A stretch of 64,000 nucleotides of DNA from assembly GCF_013466425.1 (NCBI RefSeq), contig NZ_CP059165.1, forward strand, positions 2,108,001 through 2,172,000, read 5' to 3'. The translations under genes were made by a program, and so were the position numbers. Every line of letters begins with the position of its first letter. The first letter of the stretch is position 1. This stretch comes from Mycobacterium vicinigordonae. Its GTDB lineage: Bacteria > Actinomycetota > Actinomycetes > Mycobacteriales > Mycobacteriaceae. Positions 54,158-63,503 of this stretch are shown one piece after another. Under the pieces are notes generated by a model. The model ran no database searches, was not told the origin of the DNA, and saw only the letters and a program-made list of their open reading frames with translations.

Positions 54158-54702
54158 CGCGGATCATCGGGGGCGCGGCTCGGGGCAGACGCCTCGTAGT
54201 TCCCCAGCGGGGGACGAGACCGACCACCGACCGAGTCCGCGAGTCTTTGTTCAACATCCTGACGGCACGCATCGACCTGACGGGTCTGGCGGTGCTTGAC
54301 CTCTATGCCGGATCGGGCGCGCTCGGATTGGAAGCTTTGTCGCGCGGCGCGGCGTCGGCGCTATTCGTGGAATCCGATGCTCGGACCGCGGCCGTGCTGG
54401 CGCGCAATATCGATGCGGTGGGCCTGCCCGGTGCAACAGTGCGTCGTGGTGCGGTGGCTGCCGTGCTCGCGGCTGAGACCCGGTCGCCGGTGGACCTGGT
54501 GCTGGCGGATCCGCCCTACGAGGTGGAGACCTCAGACATCAACGCAGTGTTGTCGGCGCTGCGTGACTGGACGAGGGAGGGCACGGTGGCCGTGGTGGAA
54601 CGTGGTGTCGGCAGCGCACCGCTGACGTGGCCGCGGGGCTGGTCGGTATGGCCCGAGCGCGGTTACGGCGACACCCGGTTGGAGCTGGCCGAGCGGGTGT
54701 GA
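54154..54702 (+). CDS. rsmD: 16S rRNA (guanine-N2)-methyltransferase RsmD
   Basis: 182 residues from TTG 54154. SAM motif [20 protein letters not shown] and catalytic [11 protein letters not shown] (DPPY), with [15 protein letters not shown] at the N-terminus. Methylates G966 in 16S rRNA. The TTG start overlaps the stop of the repeat-encoded frame. Confidence 0.95.
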   Translation: MTRIIGGAARGRRLVVPQRGTRPTTDRVRESLFNILTARIDLTGLAVLDLYAGSGALGLEALSRGAASALFVESDARTAAVLARNIDAVGLPGATVRRGAVAAVLAAETRSPVDLVLADPPYEVETSDINAVLSALRDWTREGTVAVVERGVGSAPLTWPRGWSVWPERGYGDTRLELAERV

Positions 54703-54725
54703 GCCGCCGTGTAGCGTCATCTCCC

Positions 54726-55211
54726 ATGAGTGGCGCGGTATGCCCAGGGTCATTCGACCCGGTCACGTTGGGTCACATCGACGTTTTCGAACGCGCCGCG
54801 GCCCAGTTCGACGAGGTGGTGGTGGCCATCTTGGTCAATCCCGCCAAGAAGGGCATGTTCAACCTGGAAGAGCGGATCGCGATGATCGAGGAGTCGACGG
54901 TGCACCTGCCGAACCTGCGGGTCGAGGCCGGTCAAGGCCTGGTCGTCGACTTCGTCCGCGCGCGTGGGATAAATGCGATTGTCAAAGGTCTGCGTACCGG
55001 CACCGACTTCGAATACGAACTGCAGATGGCGCAGATGAACAAGCACATCGCCGGCGTCGACACGTTCTTCGTGGCTACCGCGCCGGAGTATTCGTTCGTA
55101 TCGTCGTCGCTGGCCAAGGAGGTCGCGATGCTCGGCGGAGACGTGACCGCGTTGCTGCCCGAATCGGTCAACCGGCGGCTGCGTGAGCGGATCAACAACA
55201 ATCGGTCCTAA
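54726..55211 (+). CDS. coaD: phosphopantetheine adenylyltransferase
   Basis: 161 residues from ATG 54726. Nucleotidyltransferase motif [20 protein letters not shown], then [20 protein letters not shown] and [20 protein letters not shown] with the ISSTxxR-equivalent region. Penultimate reaction of CoA synthesis, making dephospho-CoA. Follows rsmD by 23 bases as in M. tuberculosis. Confidence 0.97.
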   Translation: MSGAVCPGSFDPVTLGHIDVFERAAAQFDEVVVAILVNPAKKGMFNLEERIAMIEESTVHLPNLRVEAGQGLVVDFVRARGINAIVKGLRTGTDFEYELQMAQMNKHIAGVDTFFVATAPEYSFVSSSLAKEVAMLGGDVTALLPESVNRRLRERINNNRS

Positions 55212-55296
55212 TCGTCTTGGGACTAGGGCCTGAGACGCGCCCGATCAGGCCAGCCGGGAATTCGACATTGCCGGAATGCCGTTGGGGCGCAGCGGC

Positions 55297-56205
55297 TCAT
55301 GGCTGCTGTGTCAGCGGCGACGGCGCTGGTGCGCCGTCGCGGTAGGGACTGGGTCGCAGACGGTCGGTGCACCACCACACCGTCGGCACGACTGCACCGC
55401 GGGGCAGGATGACCTGGTTCCACACATCGTTTCCCCACCGCCGCGCTTCTTCCAGCCTCGCGGCGTCGCGTACCGAATCGCGCCGCACCCACCTGCCGCC
55501 GCGAGGTGGTCCCGACAACAGCAGCACGTAATCCTGGTCGAGCCTTGCATCACCGACCAGGTCGAGCCGGTCGCGCTCGGCCCAACCGGAGAAGATCTTG
55601 ATGAAGGCCGGCTCCACCGTGTCGAAGATGTAATTGCGTAGCCCCGCCATGTCGTTGCGCTGCCAGAAGCTGGCGATGCGTCGCTCCGCTAGTCCCGACA
55701 GGTCGACGAATTTCAATCGGCTGGTCAATGATGCGCCGCCCCCATCTACTGCCAGCAGGGTCCCGTCGCGCACACCGAGGATATCGGCGTAGCCGTTGAA
55801 TAGGTAGCCGGTGTTCTGCGCAATATCGCACAGCCCGGCAGACGGATTTCGCTGAAAGTCGCGAGCGGCAGAGAAGAACCCGCTGACCGTGAGCGCCGCG
55901 ATCACCGCAGCGGTTGTGCTTGCCACCCACCGACCACGGGTTGAGACACTTGCTAGGACTGGCGTTGCCGCCAACGTCACCGTCAGGGCTGCCAGTGGCC
56001 AGACCGGTGTGGCAAACCGATACTCGTCCATCCAATCTGGTTGCAGCACAGCATAACTCGTGAAAGCGAGGCTAAGCGGCACCAGCAGCACCGACACAGC
56101 TCTGGCCGTAGCTCCGCCGCGACTCAGCGCAAGGGCGACCGTTGCGGCACAAAGCAGTGCGGTGAGCCAGCCGACGTAGGCGATCAGGATTGCGGGCCGA
56201 TTCAA
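55297..56205 (-). pseudogene. 3' part of a polytopic membrane protein gene (glycosyltransferase-like)
   Basis: A 302-residue minus-strand frame beginning inside a membrane region: LIAYVGWLTALLCAATVALA, then AVSVLLVPLSLAFTSYAVLQ and LAALTVTLAATPVLASVSTR, followed by a large C-terminal extracytoplasmic domain (GLCDIAQNTGYLFNGYADIL, IFSGWAERDRLDLVGDARLD). The layout (helices then soluble domain) is that of the C-terminal half of large mycobacterial membrane glycosyltransferases. No proper start, ribosome site or N-terminal half; the frame continues upstream to about 56250 before a stop. Interpreted as 5'-truncated. Confidence 0.6.
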
Positions 56206-56235
56206 CGCGTCGAGACCGGGCAGCCCTTGCCCGCC

Positions 56236-56790
56236 GTATCTCCTTGTGGTGCCGGGCTATCACTCGACCAGCGACGCCGGCCGGGATTCTTCTGGTCGGC
56301 ACAGACGAAGGCCAACTGGCCGATTCGACTGATTCAGGTCCAGATGTCGCTCATCTATCTCGCGGCGGCGCGATCGAAGTTGGCGGGCGAGACGTGGCTG
56401 AACGGCACTGCGGTCGCCTATGCGTTGCGCATCGACGACATGCGACGGGTGCCACTGCCTCAGTGGCTCGTGAACAACGCGCTCGCGATGAATGTGATGA
56501 CCTGGGGCGCGATCGCGATCGAGTTGACAGTCGCGCTATTGGTATGGCTCCCGCGCTTTCGCGCGTGGGTGCTGGCCGGTGGTGTGCTGTTGCACTTGAT
56601 GATCGATGTCCACATCCAGATCGGCATATTCAGCTATGCCACGTTGGTCATGTACCTTGCGTGGCTCTCACCCGAGACGGTAAAACAACTGCCGGACAAG
56701 CTAAGTCACACGTTGAACTGGCGTGGCCGCAACTCGGACACGCACCTACCGGACGACATGGAATCAACCGATGCGGCACCTTCGGATTAG
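56236..56790 (+). pseudogene. HTTM-domain membrane protein, 5'-truncated
   Basis: Plus-strand frame with the C-terminal half of an HTTM (horizontally transferred transmembrane, gamma-carboxylase-like) domain: SPCGAGLSLDQRRRPGFFWS, NWPIRLIQVQMSLIYLAAAR, SKLAGETWLNGTAVAYALRI, then helices to FSYATLVMYLAWLSPETVKQ. The N-terminal half (another 100 or more residues) is missing and the sequence upstream is noise overlapping the opposite gene. It meets the glycosyltransferase-like fragment head to head at about 56206-56240. Its TAG stop overlaps the stop of the small minus-strand gene. Confidence 0.65.
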
Positions 56791-56984
56791 GCGAGCTGCA
56801 CGCAGTGTTCGGCGTCGATCGCCTTTTCGCCCGACCCTCGGTCGGCGGTCAACGTGCCATCCTTGGCCACACTGAAGTTTACGCAGGCGCAGTGGTCGGT
56901 CCAATCGCACTTGGGCTGCGGCTTGTCCCTGCGCCAGTAGTGCCCTCCCTTCCGATTCTTGGGGCGGCGGTATTGGCGTTGCAC
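56787..56984 (-). CDS. small Cys-containing protein, unknown
   Basis: 65-residue frame from GTG 56984: PQPKCDWTDHCACVNFSVAK, then DGTLTADRGSGEKAIDAEHC and VQLA. Four Cys and two His give a plausible metal or disulfide motif (C-x5-C-x-C). Composition is protein-like, unlike a shadow frame. No ribosome site is obvious. No family recognised. Confidence 0.45.
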   Translation of the reverse strand: MQRQYRRPKNRKGGHYWRRDKPQPKCDWTDHCACVNFSVAKDGTLTADRGSGEKAIDAEHCVQLA

Positions 56985-57047
56985 CCAAGGTTGGCGCGGC
57001 CACCTGGCGAAACCTTCTGGAATTTTTGGCGCGTAGAGTGACTAGCC

Positions 57048-57437
57048 ATGACATCGCAAGCCGTCGTCGGCAGCTTCGCGACTGCGATCGTCGAGGAACG
57101 TTTGGAGGATGCCCGTCGGCTGCTGGCTGACGAGTTCGTCGCGTACGAGGCGGGCGGACTGCCGTACAGCGGCGAATATCATGGCCCGCAAGGGTTTTTC
57201 GAACTGCTGGGGAAGATGACCGACGCCATGGATCTCGCGATGGGCGAGTCGGTTCAATATTTGTTGGCGGACAACACCGTTGGACTGCGGTCCCGGGTGA
57301 CATTCACCGCGCGGGCGACCGGCAAGAGCGTCGAGATGGGTCTGGTCGAGGTATACACGGTTCGCGATGGGCTAATCGTGGAACTCGATGTCTACTACAA
57401 GGACCCCGCGGCGGTCGCCGCCTTGCTGGAGGCGTAG
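57048..57437 (+). CDS. SnoaL-like/NTF2-fold protein
   Basis: 129 residues with the cone-like NTF2/SnoaL pattern: SFATAIVEERLEDARRLLAD, EFVAYEAGGLPYSGEYHGPQ, GFFELLGKMT and the C-terminal beta-sheet MGLVEVYTVRDGLIVELDVY then YKDPAAVAALL. Family members include isomerases, dehydratases and binding proteins; no catalytic set stands out. Followed after 15 bases by the epimerase gene, so probably co-transcribed. Confidence 0.85.
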   Translation: MTSQAVVGSFATAIVEERLEDARRLLADEFVAYEAGGLPYSGEYHGPQGFFELLGKMTDAMDLAMGESVQYLLADNTVGLRSRVTFTARATGKSVEMGLVEVYTVRDGLIVELDVYYKDPAAVAALLEA

Positions 57438-57452
57438 CGCTGTCTTCGGGGA

Positions 57453-58526
57453 ATGGGTTACGGTCCTCCTGTGGCGGAGACCGTGCTGATTACCGGAGCT
57501 TTCGGCCTGGTCGGGGTCGAGACCGTGCGACGGTTCGCCGCCGACGGCTGGCAGGTGGTCGCCACCGCTCATCGCAAGACAGCGGGATTGCCACCCCGGG
57601 TGCAAACCCGGCGCGTCGACCTGACCGACGCCGATCAGATTGACTCCGTGGTGGCCGAGGTGTCGCCCGACGTAATTGTCCACCTCGCCGCCGTCATTCC
57701 GCCGTTGATCTACCGCGACCCGGCGTTCGCCCGCAAGGTGAATGTCGATGCCACAGCCGCGTTGGTGCGCGCGGCAGAGAAGCAACCGAATCGGCCCCGT
57801 TTCCTGCACGCATCCAGCGCCGCCGTATATGGCTCGCGCAATCCCCATCGCCACACCGAGCCGCTCGGCGTGGATACGCCGTTGCGACCGTGCGAATTGT
57901 ATGGGGGACACAAAGTCGAAGCCGAGCAGATTGTGCGGTCGTCGAGTCTGGACTGGGTGATCTTGCGGCTCGGCGGCGTGCTAAGCGTCGACCCATCGGC
58001 CATGCCGTTCACCACCGACACGGTGTACTTCGGCAGCGCAATTCCTGCCGACTGTCGGGTGCACTGCATCGATGTGCGCGATGTAGCAATGGCTTTCGCG
58101 GCGGCGGCGCACGCTGCTGTCGTTGGAGAGATCCTGTTGATCGCCGGCGACGACTCACATCGTCTGATGCAGGGTGAGATCGGTGCGGCCATGGCGGCCG
58201 CGCAGGGCATGGTCGGCCTGATGCCGCAAGGTCTGCCCGGAAACCCGGACAGCGACGACGACTGGTATCTCAACGACTGGATGGATGTCGCCCGGGCACA
58301 AGAGTTGCTCCAATTTCAGCACCACTCGTGGCCGGAGATGTTGGCCGAGTTGCAAGCGCAGGCCGGTTGGAAGCGTTACCCGAGACGGTTGATCGCACCG
58401 TTGGTGCGCCAGATGATGAAACGACATGCAGCCTACCGGGACTCAACCGGTCAGTACGCCGACGTATGGCCGGCTTTGAATGCCAGATTAGGCGCCACCG
58501 CGATGGACATCACCCGTGCCGAATAA
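57453..58526 (+). CDS. NAD-dependent epimerase/dehydratase (extended SDR)
   Basis: 357 residues from ATG 57453, or 351 from GTG 57471. Rossmann motif VLITGAFGLVGVETVRRFAA, DVIVHLAAVIPPLIYRDP and the catalytic YxxxK as YGGHKVEAEQI, with Ser in FLHASSAAVYGSRN. The C-terminal half (DDDWYLNDWMDVARAQELLQ) is a substrate-binding part. Acts on a nucleotide sugar or 3-beta-hydroxysteroid-type substrate. Convergent with purU. Confidence 0.87.
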   Translation: MGYGPPVAETVLITGAFGLVGVETVRRFAADGWQVVATAHRKTAGLPPRVQTRRVDLTDADQIDSVVAEVSPDVIVHLAAVIPPLIYRDPAFARKVNVDATAALVRAAEKQPNRPRFLHASSAAVYGSRNPHRHTEPLGVDTPLRPCELYGGHKVEAEQIVRSSSLDWVILRLGGVLSVDPSAMPFTTDTVYFGSAIPADCRVHCIDVRDVAMAFAAAAHAAVVGEILLIAGDDSHRLMQGEIGAAMAAAQGMVGLMPQGLPGNPDSDDDWYLNDWMDVARAQELLQFQHHSWPEMLAELQAQAGWKRYPRRLIAPLVRQMMKRHAAYRDSTGQYADVWPALNARLGATAMDITRAE

Positions 58527-58538
58527 GGTCAGCCGACC

Positions 58539-59450
58539 TCAGAACACGATCGTCTGGTTGTCATGCACGATCACCCGGTCCTGGCAGTGCCAGAGCACGG
58601 CACGCGACAGCACTGCGCGCTCCACGTCGGCGCCGACGCGCACCAGATCGTCGACGGTGTCAGTGTGGCTGACGCGCACCACATCTTGTTCGATGATCGG
58701 GCCTTCGTCGAGCACCTCGGTGACGTAGTGTGCGGTCGCGCCGACGAGTTTGACGCCTCGTTCCCGGGCACGTTTGTATGGGGCGGCTCCGATGAACGCC
58801 GGCAGGAACGAATGGTGGATGTTGATCAGCGGGCAGCCGACCGCGGCGAGGAACTCCGGCGTGAGTATCTGCATGTAGCGGGCCAGCACCACCAAATCCA
58901 CATTTCCGCTGAGCAACTGCAGTTGGCGCTGTTCGGCTTCGGCGCGGGTGTCGCGGGAAGCGGGAATGTGAATGAACGGTATTCCGAAGGGGCGAACCCG
59001 CTCGGCCAGGTCTGCGTGGTTGGCGATTACCATCGCGATCGACATCTGGAGTTCGCCACGACGATTGCGCCACAACAGGTCTAGCAAGCAGTGGTCGTCC
59101 TTGGAAGCCATGATGGCGACCCGTTTAGGCTTTGCTGCCTCGGTGAAGCGGTAGTCGATGCCGAACTGTTCGGCGACGGTATCAGCGAACTCGCGTTCCA
59201 GGCCGTCGATCGCAGCGGTGAGACCGGGCAGGTGAAAGATCGCGCGCTGCAAAAAGGTTCCGTCTTCGGGCGCGGTGGAATGCTGGTCCAGCGAAATGAT
59301 GTTGGCCCCGGCTCCGGATAGGAAGGCGCTCACCGCGGCGATGATTCCCGGACGGTCGTGGCAGCGCAGCAACAACCGTCCGATGTCGGCGGGTGGAGGG
59401 GGACCGGCAGGCCGTTGCGGAAAGTTGCCTGGCTCTTTCGGTGTGGACAC
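58539..59450 (-). CDS. purU: formyltetrahydrofolate deformylase
   Basis: 303 residues. N-terminal ACT domain (GRLLLRCHDRPGIIAAVSAF, LSGAGANIISLDQHSTAPED) and a formyltransferase-fold domain with VAIMASKDDHCLLDLLWRNR, NIHHSFLPAFIGAAPYKRAR and GATAHYVTEVLDEGPIIEQD (His, Asp catalytic). Releases formate and tetrahydrofolate. Position next to the Rv2963-type permease matches M. tuberculosis. Confidence 0.96.
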   Translation of the reverse strand: MSTPKEPGNFPQRPAGPPPPADIGRLLLRCHDRPGIIAAVSAFLSGAGANIISLDQHSTAPEDGTFLQRAIFHLPGLTAAIDGLEREFADTVAEQFGIDYRFTEAAKPKRVAIMASKDDHCLLDLLWRNRRGELQMSIAMVIANHADLAERVRPFGIPFIHIPASRDTRAEAEQRQLQLLSGNVDLVVLARYMQILTPEFLAAVGCPLINIHHSFLPAFIGAAPYKRARERGVKLVGATAHYVTEVLDEGPIIEQDVVRVSHTDTVDDLVRVGADVERAVLSRAVLWHCQDRVIVHDNQTIVF

Positions 59451-59788
59451 CGTGGCCCCTTTCGCTGTGAAGATTTCGCAGGCCAGGATACCGCCCGCCG
59501 ATAGATGTGCCGGCAGCTATGGCTCAGGTTCGTCGACCTGCACGCAGAGGATTGGTGGTAGCGGTTGGTGCGTGGTGATGACCACGATCGAGGTCGGCAA
59601 GCCATTGGGTTGGCTCAGTTTGCCCGACATGAGCGGGGCGCGACCGCCGAGGAGCGGGGCGTCGTGGAAACGCTGGCCGACAAATTTAGGTCAAGAATGT
59701 AAGCACCACAGTTTATTTCGTTCACGACCAATATGGAGCGGCGAGCGTGCAGGAAATGCCCACCGCAGTGGCCTGTCGCCGTATCTGT
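59451..59788. other. 338-bp gap, no confident gene
   Basis: Between purU and the permease, upstream of purU. A short plus-strand frame near 59570-59701 ends in ATAEERGVVETLADKFRSRM and looks protein-like, but lacks a clear start and may be the tail of a lost gene. Confidence 0.5.
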
Positions 59789-60970
59789 TCAGTGGCAATC
59801 GTTCCCGCTGTGCCCGCTGTGCTCAGTCTCCGGCGGCCCACCCATCATCCGCAGCATCGATTTTCCGCCCGAGGTGAAGAACCGCAACACCAACGCCGCC
59901 GCCAGCGCCAGGAAGGCGATGTTCAACCACGTCGTGTAGTTCCACGAGATCCCGGCCGACATAACCATCGCGTTGCGTTGGCTCGGTATCAGACCGACTG
60001 TGCCGAAGATCAATTCGACCAGGTAGCCGGCCATCACCATCGCGGCGTAGAACGTAGCCAGCAGGGTCAGCATCATCCGGGTGCCGTAGTACTTGCGGTA
60101 GATGTTCAGGATCGGCAGGATCAGCAGGTCGGCGAAGATAAACGCGATAACCCCGCCAAAGCTGATGCCGCCGTTCCACAACACCGCGGCCAGCGGCACA
60201 TTGCCGATCGAGCAGACGAACGATGCTATCGCCACCAGCGGCCCAACCAATGGGCCCCACACCGTCGACCATGCCGGGTGATTCGCCAAAAAGAAGTCTT
60301 GCCAGAACGTTTCGGGAACCCAGGCCGCGATCGCGCCCGCGATCAGCAGGCCGATGACCAGATCTCGCAGAATCGCCAGCCACTCCATTACGAACACGTG
60401 TGAGACCGAGGTGAAGCCCGGTCGGGAAAACAGCCGCCGCCAGAACGACCCGTCTCCTCTAATTGACATGTCCATGGCCGCGTGGCCTTCCATGGAACCG
60501 GCAATGCCCTTGTCGGCCTGCTCGTGGGCGGCCTCGATCAGCCGCGACCGCACGAAGAGCCGGAACAGCAGGGCCAGCACGATGATCATCAACGGGCCGC
60601 CGACGAACTCCGCGGCGGTGAACTGCCAGCCCATCAGCAGGGCCAGGATTATGCCCAACTCCAGCACGAGGTTGGTCGAGCCGATCTGAAAGGCCATGGC
60701 GGCGGTGAAGTTCGCACCCTTGCGGAACAGCGATCGGGCCAGGGCCACGGCGGCGTAGGAGCACGACGACGATGCCGCGCCCAGACCTGCCGCGACGGCC
60801 AGGGTCCGCGGCCGGTCGTCGCCCATCAGTGCCACGATCGTCGAACGGCGCACCACGGCCTGTACCACCGCCGACAGGGCGAAGCCCAGGATGAGTGCCC
60901 AGAGGATCTCCCAGGTCATCGAGCCGGTAAGGGACAAGGCGTGGCCGATGGCCGGTAGCACATTGTCCAT
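59789..60970 (-). CDS. permease of the Rv2963 (ArsP/UPF0718) type, copper-regulated
   Basis: 393-residue integral membrane protein, start ATG 60970 with GGAGG upstream. Helix bundles: EILWALILGFALSAVVQAVV, SSSCSYAAVALARSLFRKGA (Cys-containing conserved helix), FQIGSTNLVLELGIILALLM, CSIGNVPLAAVLWNGGISFG and FIFADLLILPILNIYRKYYG. A cytoplasmic loop with MEGHAAMDMS and the C-terminus TEHSGHSGNDCH are rich in Met, His and Cys, possible metal ligands. In M. tuberculosis Rv2963 belongs to the RicR copper regulon; a RicR-type operator is present upstream here. Confidence 0.92.
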   Translation of the reverse strand: MDNVLPAIGHALSLTGSMTWEILWALILGFALSAVVQAVVRRSTIVALMGDDRPRTLAVAAGLGAASSSCSYAAVALARSLFRKGANFTAAMAFQIGSTNLVLELGIILALLMGWQFTAAEFVGGPLMIIVLALLFRLFVRSRLIEAAHEQADKGIAGSMEGHAAMDMSIRGDGSFWRRLFSRPGFTSVSHVFVMEWLAILRDLVIGLLIAGAIAAWVPETFWQDFFLANHPAWSTVWGPLVGPLVAIASFVCSIGNVPLAAVLWNGGISFGGVIAFIFADLLILPILNIYRKYYGTRMMLTLLATFYAAMVMAGYLVELIFGTVGLIPSQRNAMVMSAGISWNYTTWLNIAFLALAAALVLRFFTSGGKSMLRMMGGPPETEHSGHSGNDCH

Positions 60971-61013
60971 TGCGAGAACCTCCGTCGGTTAGGTTTTAGC
61001 GCATTCAGCCACA

Positions 61014-61036
61014 CATATACCCCAGTGGGGTATATG
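61014..61036. promoter_or_regulatory. RicR-type copper operator
   Basis: TACCC-CAGTG-GGGTA at 61018-61032, matching the TACCC-N5-GGGTA pattern of RicR/CsoR-family sites, inside a longer near-perfect dyad (61014-61036). It lies about 45 bases upstream of the permease start, so copper should relieve repression. Confidence 0.8.
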
Positions 61037-61304
61037 TCAAGGCAAACCTCGACGGCCGAGCCCTGGAAGCCGCCGAGCGGGCACTCCAGAGGGCAAACTG
61101 CGCGGTGGCGGCTGATCGCTGAATGCCAAGAACCCGCCGACGGCGATAGGCTGGTAGCAAACCACGTGCGTAGGGGTGGTCTGCGGGTCCGAACCGAAAA
61201 ATTCGAACCCGACACACCGGCGTCACCACCGCCGTCACAGACGTAACACCAGGCACACTGGTAACAACCGGGATTTTATTGCAGGACGCCAGGAGGGTGT
61301 GGCC

Positions 61305-62042
61305 GTGTACCGAGTCTTTGAAGCGCTCGACGAATTGAGCGCCATCGTCGAAGAAGCCCGTGGCGTGCCGATGACGGCGGGCTGCGTGGTGCCCCGTGGC
61401 GATGTGCTGGAACTGATCGACGACATCAAGGACGCCATCCCCGGCGAACTCGACGACGCTCAGGACGTGCTCGATGCCCGCGATTCGATGCTGCACGACG
61501 CCAAGTCGCACGCCGACTCGATGGTGTCCTCGGCGACCACCGAATCCGAGTCGATGATCAACCACGCCCGCGCCGAGGCCGACCGCCTGCTATCCGACGC
61601 CAAGGCCCAGGCCGACAGGATGGTCGGCGAAGCGCGCCAGCACAGCGAGCGGATGGTCGGGGAGGCGCGCGAAGAAGCCGTCCGGATAGCCGCGTCGGCC
61701 AAGCGCGAGTACGAGGCCAGCATCAGCCGCGCCAAGTCCGAGTGCGACCGGCTGATCGAGAATGGCAACCTCTCCTATGAGAAGGCGGTGCAGGAAGGCA
61801 TCAAGGAGCAGCAGCGCCTGGTGTCGCAGAACGAGGTGGTGCAGGCCGCGCACGCCGAGTCCACCCGCTTGATCGACACCGCGCACGCCGAAGCCGACCG
61901 GCTGCGCGGCGAATGCGACATCTATGTCGACAACAAGCTCGCCGAATTCGAGGAGTTCCTCAACGGCACCCTGCGCTCCGTCGGCCGGGGGCGTCATCAA
62001 CTGCGCACCGCTGCCGGCACACACGACTACGTGACGCGCTAA
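61305..62042 (+). CDS. sepIVA: SepIVA septation protein (DivIVA-like coiled coil)
   Basis: 245 residues from GTG 61305, with AGGAGG 8 bases upstream; GTG 61299 would add two residues. N-terminus VYRVFEALDELSAIVEEARG, then a long coiled coil rich in Ala, Asp, Glu, Arg (SMINHARAEADRLLSDAKAQ, ISRAKSECDRLIENGNLSYE) up to about residue 220. Orthologue of Rv2927c, essential for septum and polar growth. In M. tuberculosis this gene borders the DIM/PGL locus; here the copper-permease lies directly on the other side. Confidence 0.93.
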   Translation: MYRVFEALDELSAIVEEARGVPMTAGCVVPRGDVLELIDDIKDAIPGELDDAQDVLDARDSMLHDAKSHADSMVSSATTESESMINHARAEADRLLSDAKAQADRMVGEARQHSERMVGEAREEAVRIAASAKREYEASISRAKSECDRLIENGNLSYEKAVQEGIKEQQRLVSQNEVVQAAHAESTRLIDTAHAEADRLRGECDIYVDNKLAEFEEFLNGTLRSVGRGRHQLRTAAGTHDYVTR

Positions 62043-62099
62043 ATCGCCGACATCCCCGCAGGCCGTGGCGCTACCGACCGGTAGCCGTAGGATTCCGGT

Positions 62100-62678
62100 A
62101 TGGCCAAGCGGCATAGCCAGACGACGCATCGACACGCATCCGGACCAATGGCAATCGACATCGCCCGGTTGGGTCGACGGCCCGGCGGAATGGTGTTGGT
62201 TCGCCAGACCGTAGACAGCCCGGTGCGCATCGGTTTGGAGCTGATCGCGATCCAGTCCGGTGCGCCCGTCGACCTGGATCTGCGACTGGAATCGGTGTCC
62301 GAGGGCGTGTTGGTGACCGGAACAGTTACCGCACCGACCGCCGGTGAGTGCTCGCGCTGCCTCTCGCCGATCGAGGGGCGGGTGCAGGTTGATTTGACCG
62401 AGCTGTTCGCCTACCCGGACAGCGCTACCGAGGCGACTACCGAAGAAGACGAGGTTGGCCACGTCGTCGACCACATGATCGACTTGGAGCAGCCGATCAT
62501 CGATGCCGTCGGCCTGGAACTGCCGTTCTCTCCCGTATGCTCGCCCGATTGCCCAGGTCTGTGCCCGCAGTGTGGAGTTTCGCTGGCCGCCGAACCGGGC
62601 CACCACCACGATCAAATTGACCCCAGATGGGCCAAGCTGGCCGCGATGCTGCCCCCGCCGGAAGGGGAACAACGGTGA
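62100..62678 (+). CDS. DUF177 (YceD) protein
   Basis: 192 residues: [40 protein letters not shown] with Cxx[21 protein letters not shown] and the C-terminal [20 protein letters not shown], with a further Cys set. DUF177 proteins act in 23S rRNA/large-subunit processing and lie upstream of rnc or rpmF in bacteria. Overlaps rnc by GTGA. Corresponds to Rv2926c. Confidence 0.9.
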   Translation: MAKRHSQTTHRHASGPMAIDIARLGRRPGGMVLVRQTVDSPVRIGLELIAIQSGAPVDLDLRLESVSEGVLVTGTVTAPTAGECSRCLSPIEGRVQVDLTELFAYPDSATEATTEEDEVGHVVDHMIDLEQPIIDAVGLELPFSPVCSPDCPGLCPQCGVSLAAEPGHHHDQIDPRWAKLAAMLPPPEGEQR

Positions 62679-63403
62679 CCCCGTCGCCGCAGAGTCTGCT
62701 TGACGCGCTCGGCGTGGACCTGCCCGACGAACTGCTCTCCCTGGCTCTGACCCACCGCAGCTACGCCTACGAGAACGGCGGCCTGCCCACCAACGAACGG
62801 TTGGAGTTCCTCGGCGATGCGGTGCTGGGTCTGACCGTCACCGACGAGCTGTACCACCGCCATCCCGAACGTACGGAAGGCGACCTGGCCAAACTGCGGG
62901 CCAGCGTGGTCAACACCCAGGCGCTCGCCGAAGTCGCCCGAAAGTTGTCCGACGACGGGCTAGGCGCCCACGTGCTGTTGGGCCGCGGTGAAGCCAACAC
63001 CGGCGGTGCCGACAAGGCCAGCATCCTGGCCGACAGCATGGAGTCGCTGCTGGGGGCCATTTACCTGCACCACGGCATCGAGGTGGCGCGCGAGGCGATC
63101 CTGCGGTTGTTCGGCCCGCTGCTGGACGCGGCACCCACCCTGGGCGCCGGTTTGGACTGGAAGACCAGCCTGCAGGAACTCACCGCGGCGCGCGCCCTGG
63201 GAACGCCGTCGTACCAGGTCACCTCGACCGGGCCGGACCACGACAAAGAATTCACCGCGGTAGTCGTGGTGATGGAAACCGAGTACGGGTCGGGAATGGG
63301 CCGTTCCAAGAAGGAAGCCGAACAGAAGGCGGCTTCGGCCGCCTACAAGACGCTCGAGGCAGGCGAAGCGCTCGGTTCGGTGGGGAACCCGTCTGCCTCA
63401 TGA
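62675..63403 (+). CDS. rnc: ribonuclease III
   Basis: 242 residues from GTG 62675, overlapping the DUF177 stop. Signature [16 protein letters not shown] (Glu44, Asp48), second acidic motif [15 protein letters not shown] and C-terminal double-strand RNA-binding domain [20 protein letters not shown] then [20 protein letters not shown]. Processes rRNA precursors and structured mRNAs. Confidence 0.97.
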   Translation: MTPSPQSLLDALGVDLPDELLSLALTHRSYAYENGGLPTNERLEFLGDAVLGLTVTDELYHRHPERTEGDLAKLRASVVNTQALAEVARKLSDDGLGAHVLLGRGEANTGGADKASILADSMESLLGAIYLHHGIEVAREAILRLFGPLLDAAPTLGAGLDWKTSLQELTAARALGTPSYQVTSTGPDHDKEFTAVVVVMETEYGSGMGRSKKEAEQKAASAAYKTLEAGEALGSVGNPSAS

Positions 63404-63503
63404 CCCGCGTCCGGTCGCGCCGCCGGCGAAAGTGAACGACCCGACGGCCGCGCGTCGTGTCGCGTCGCAGACTTCACGCTCGGCGCTGAAGGAGGCCCGC
63501 TGA

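Noticed and set aside
53370..54272. 300-codon minus-strand frame with Ser/Thr/Arg repeats across the 51-bp array
   Set aside because: The repeat protein on this strand only mirrors the tandem repeat and the pyruvate carboxylase gene; no start context.
55211..58539. Genomic island or prophage between coaD and purU
   Set aside because: No integrase, transposase, tRNA or flanking repeats seen; the extra genes fit ordinary insertion or loss by recombination.
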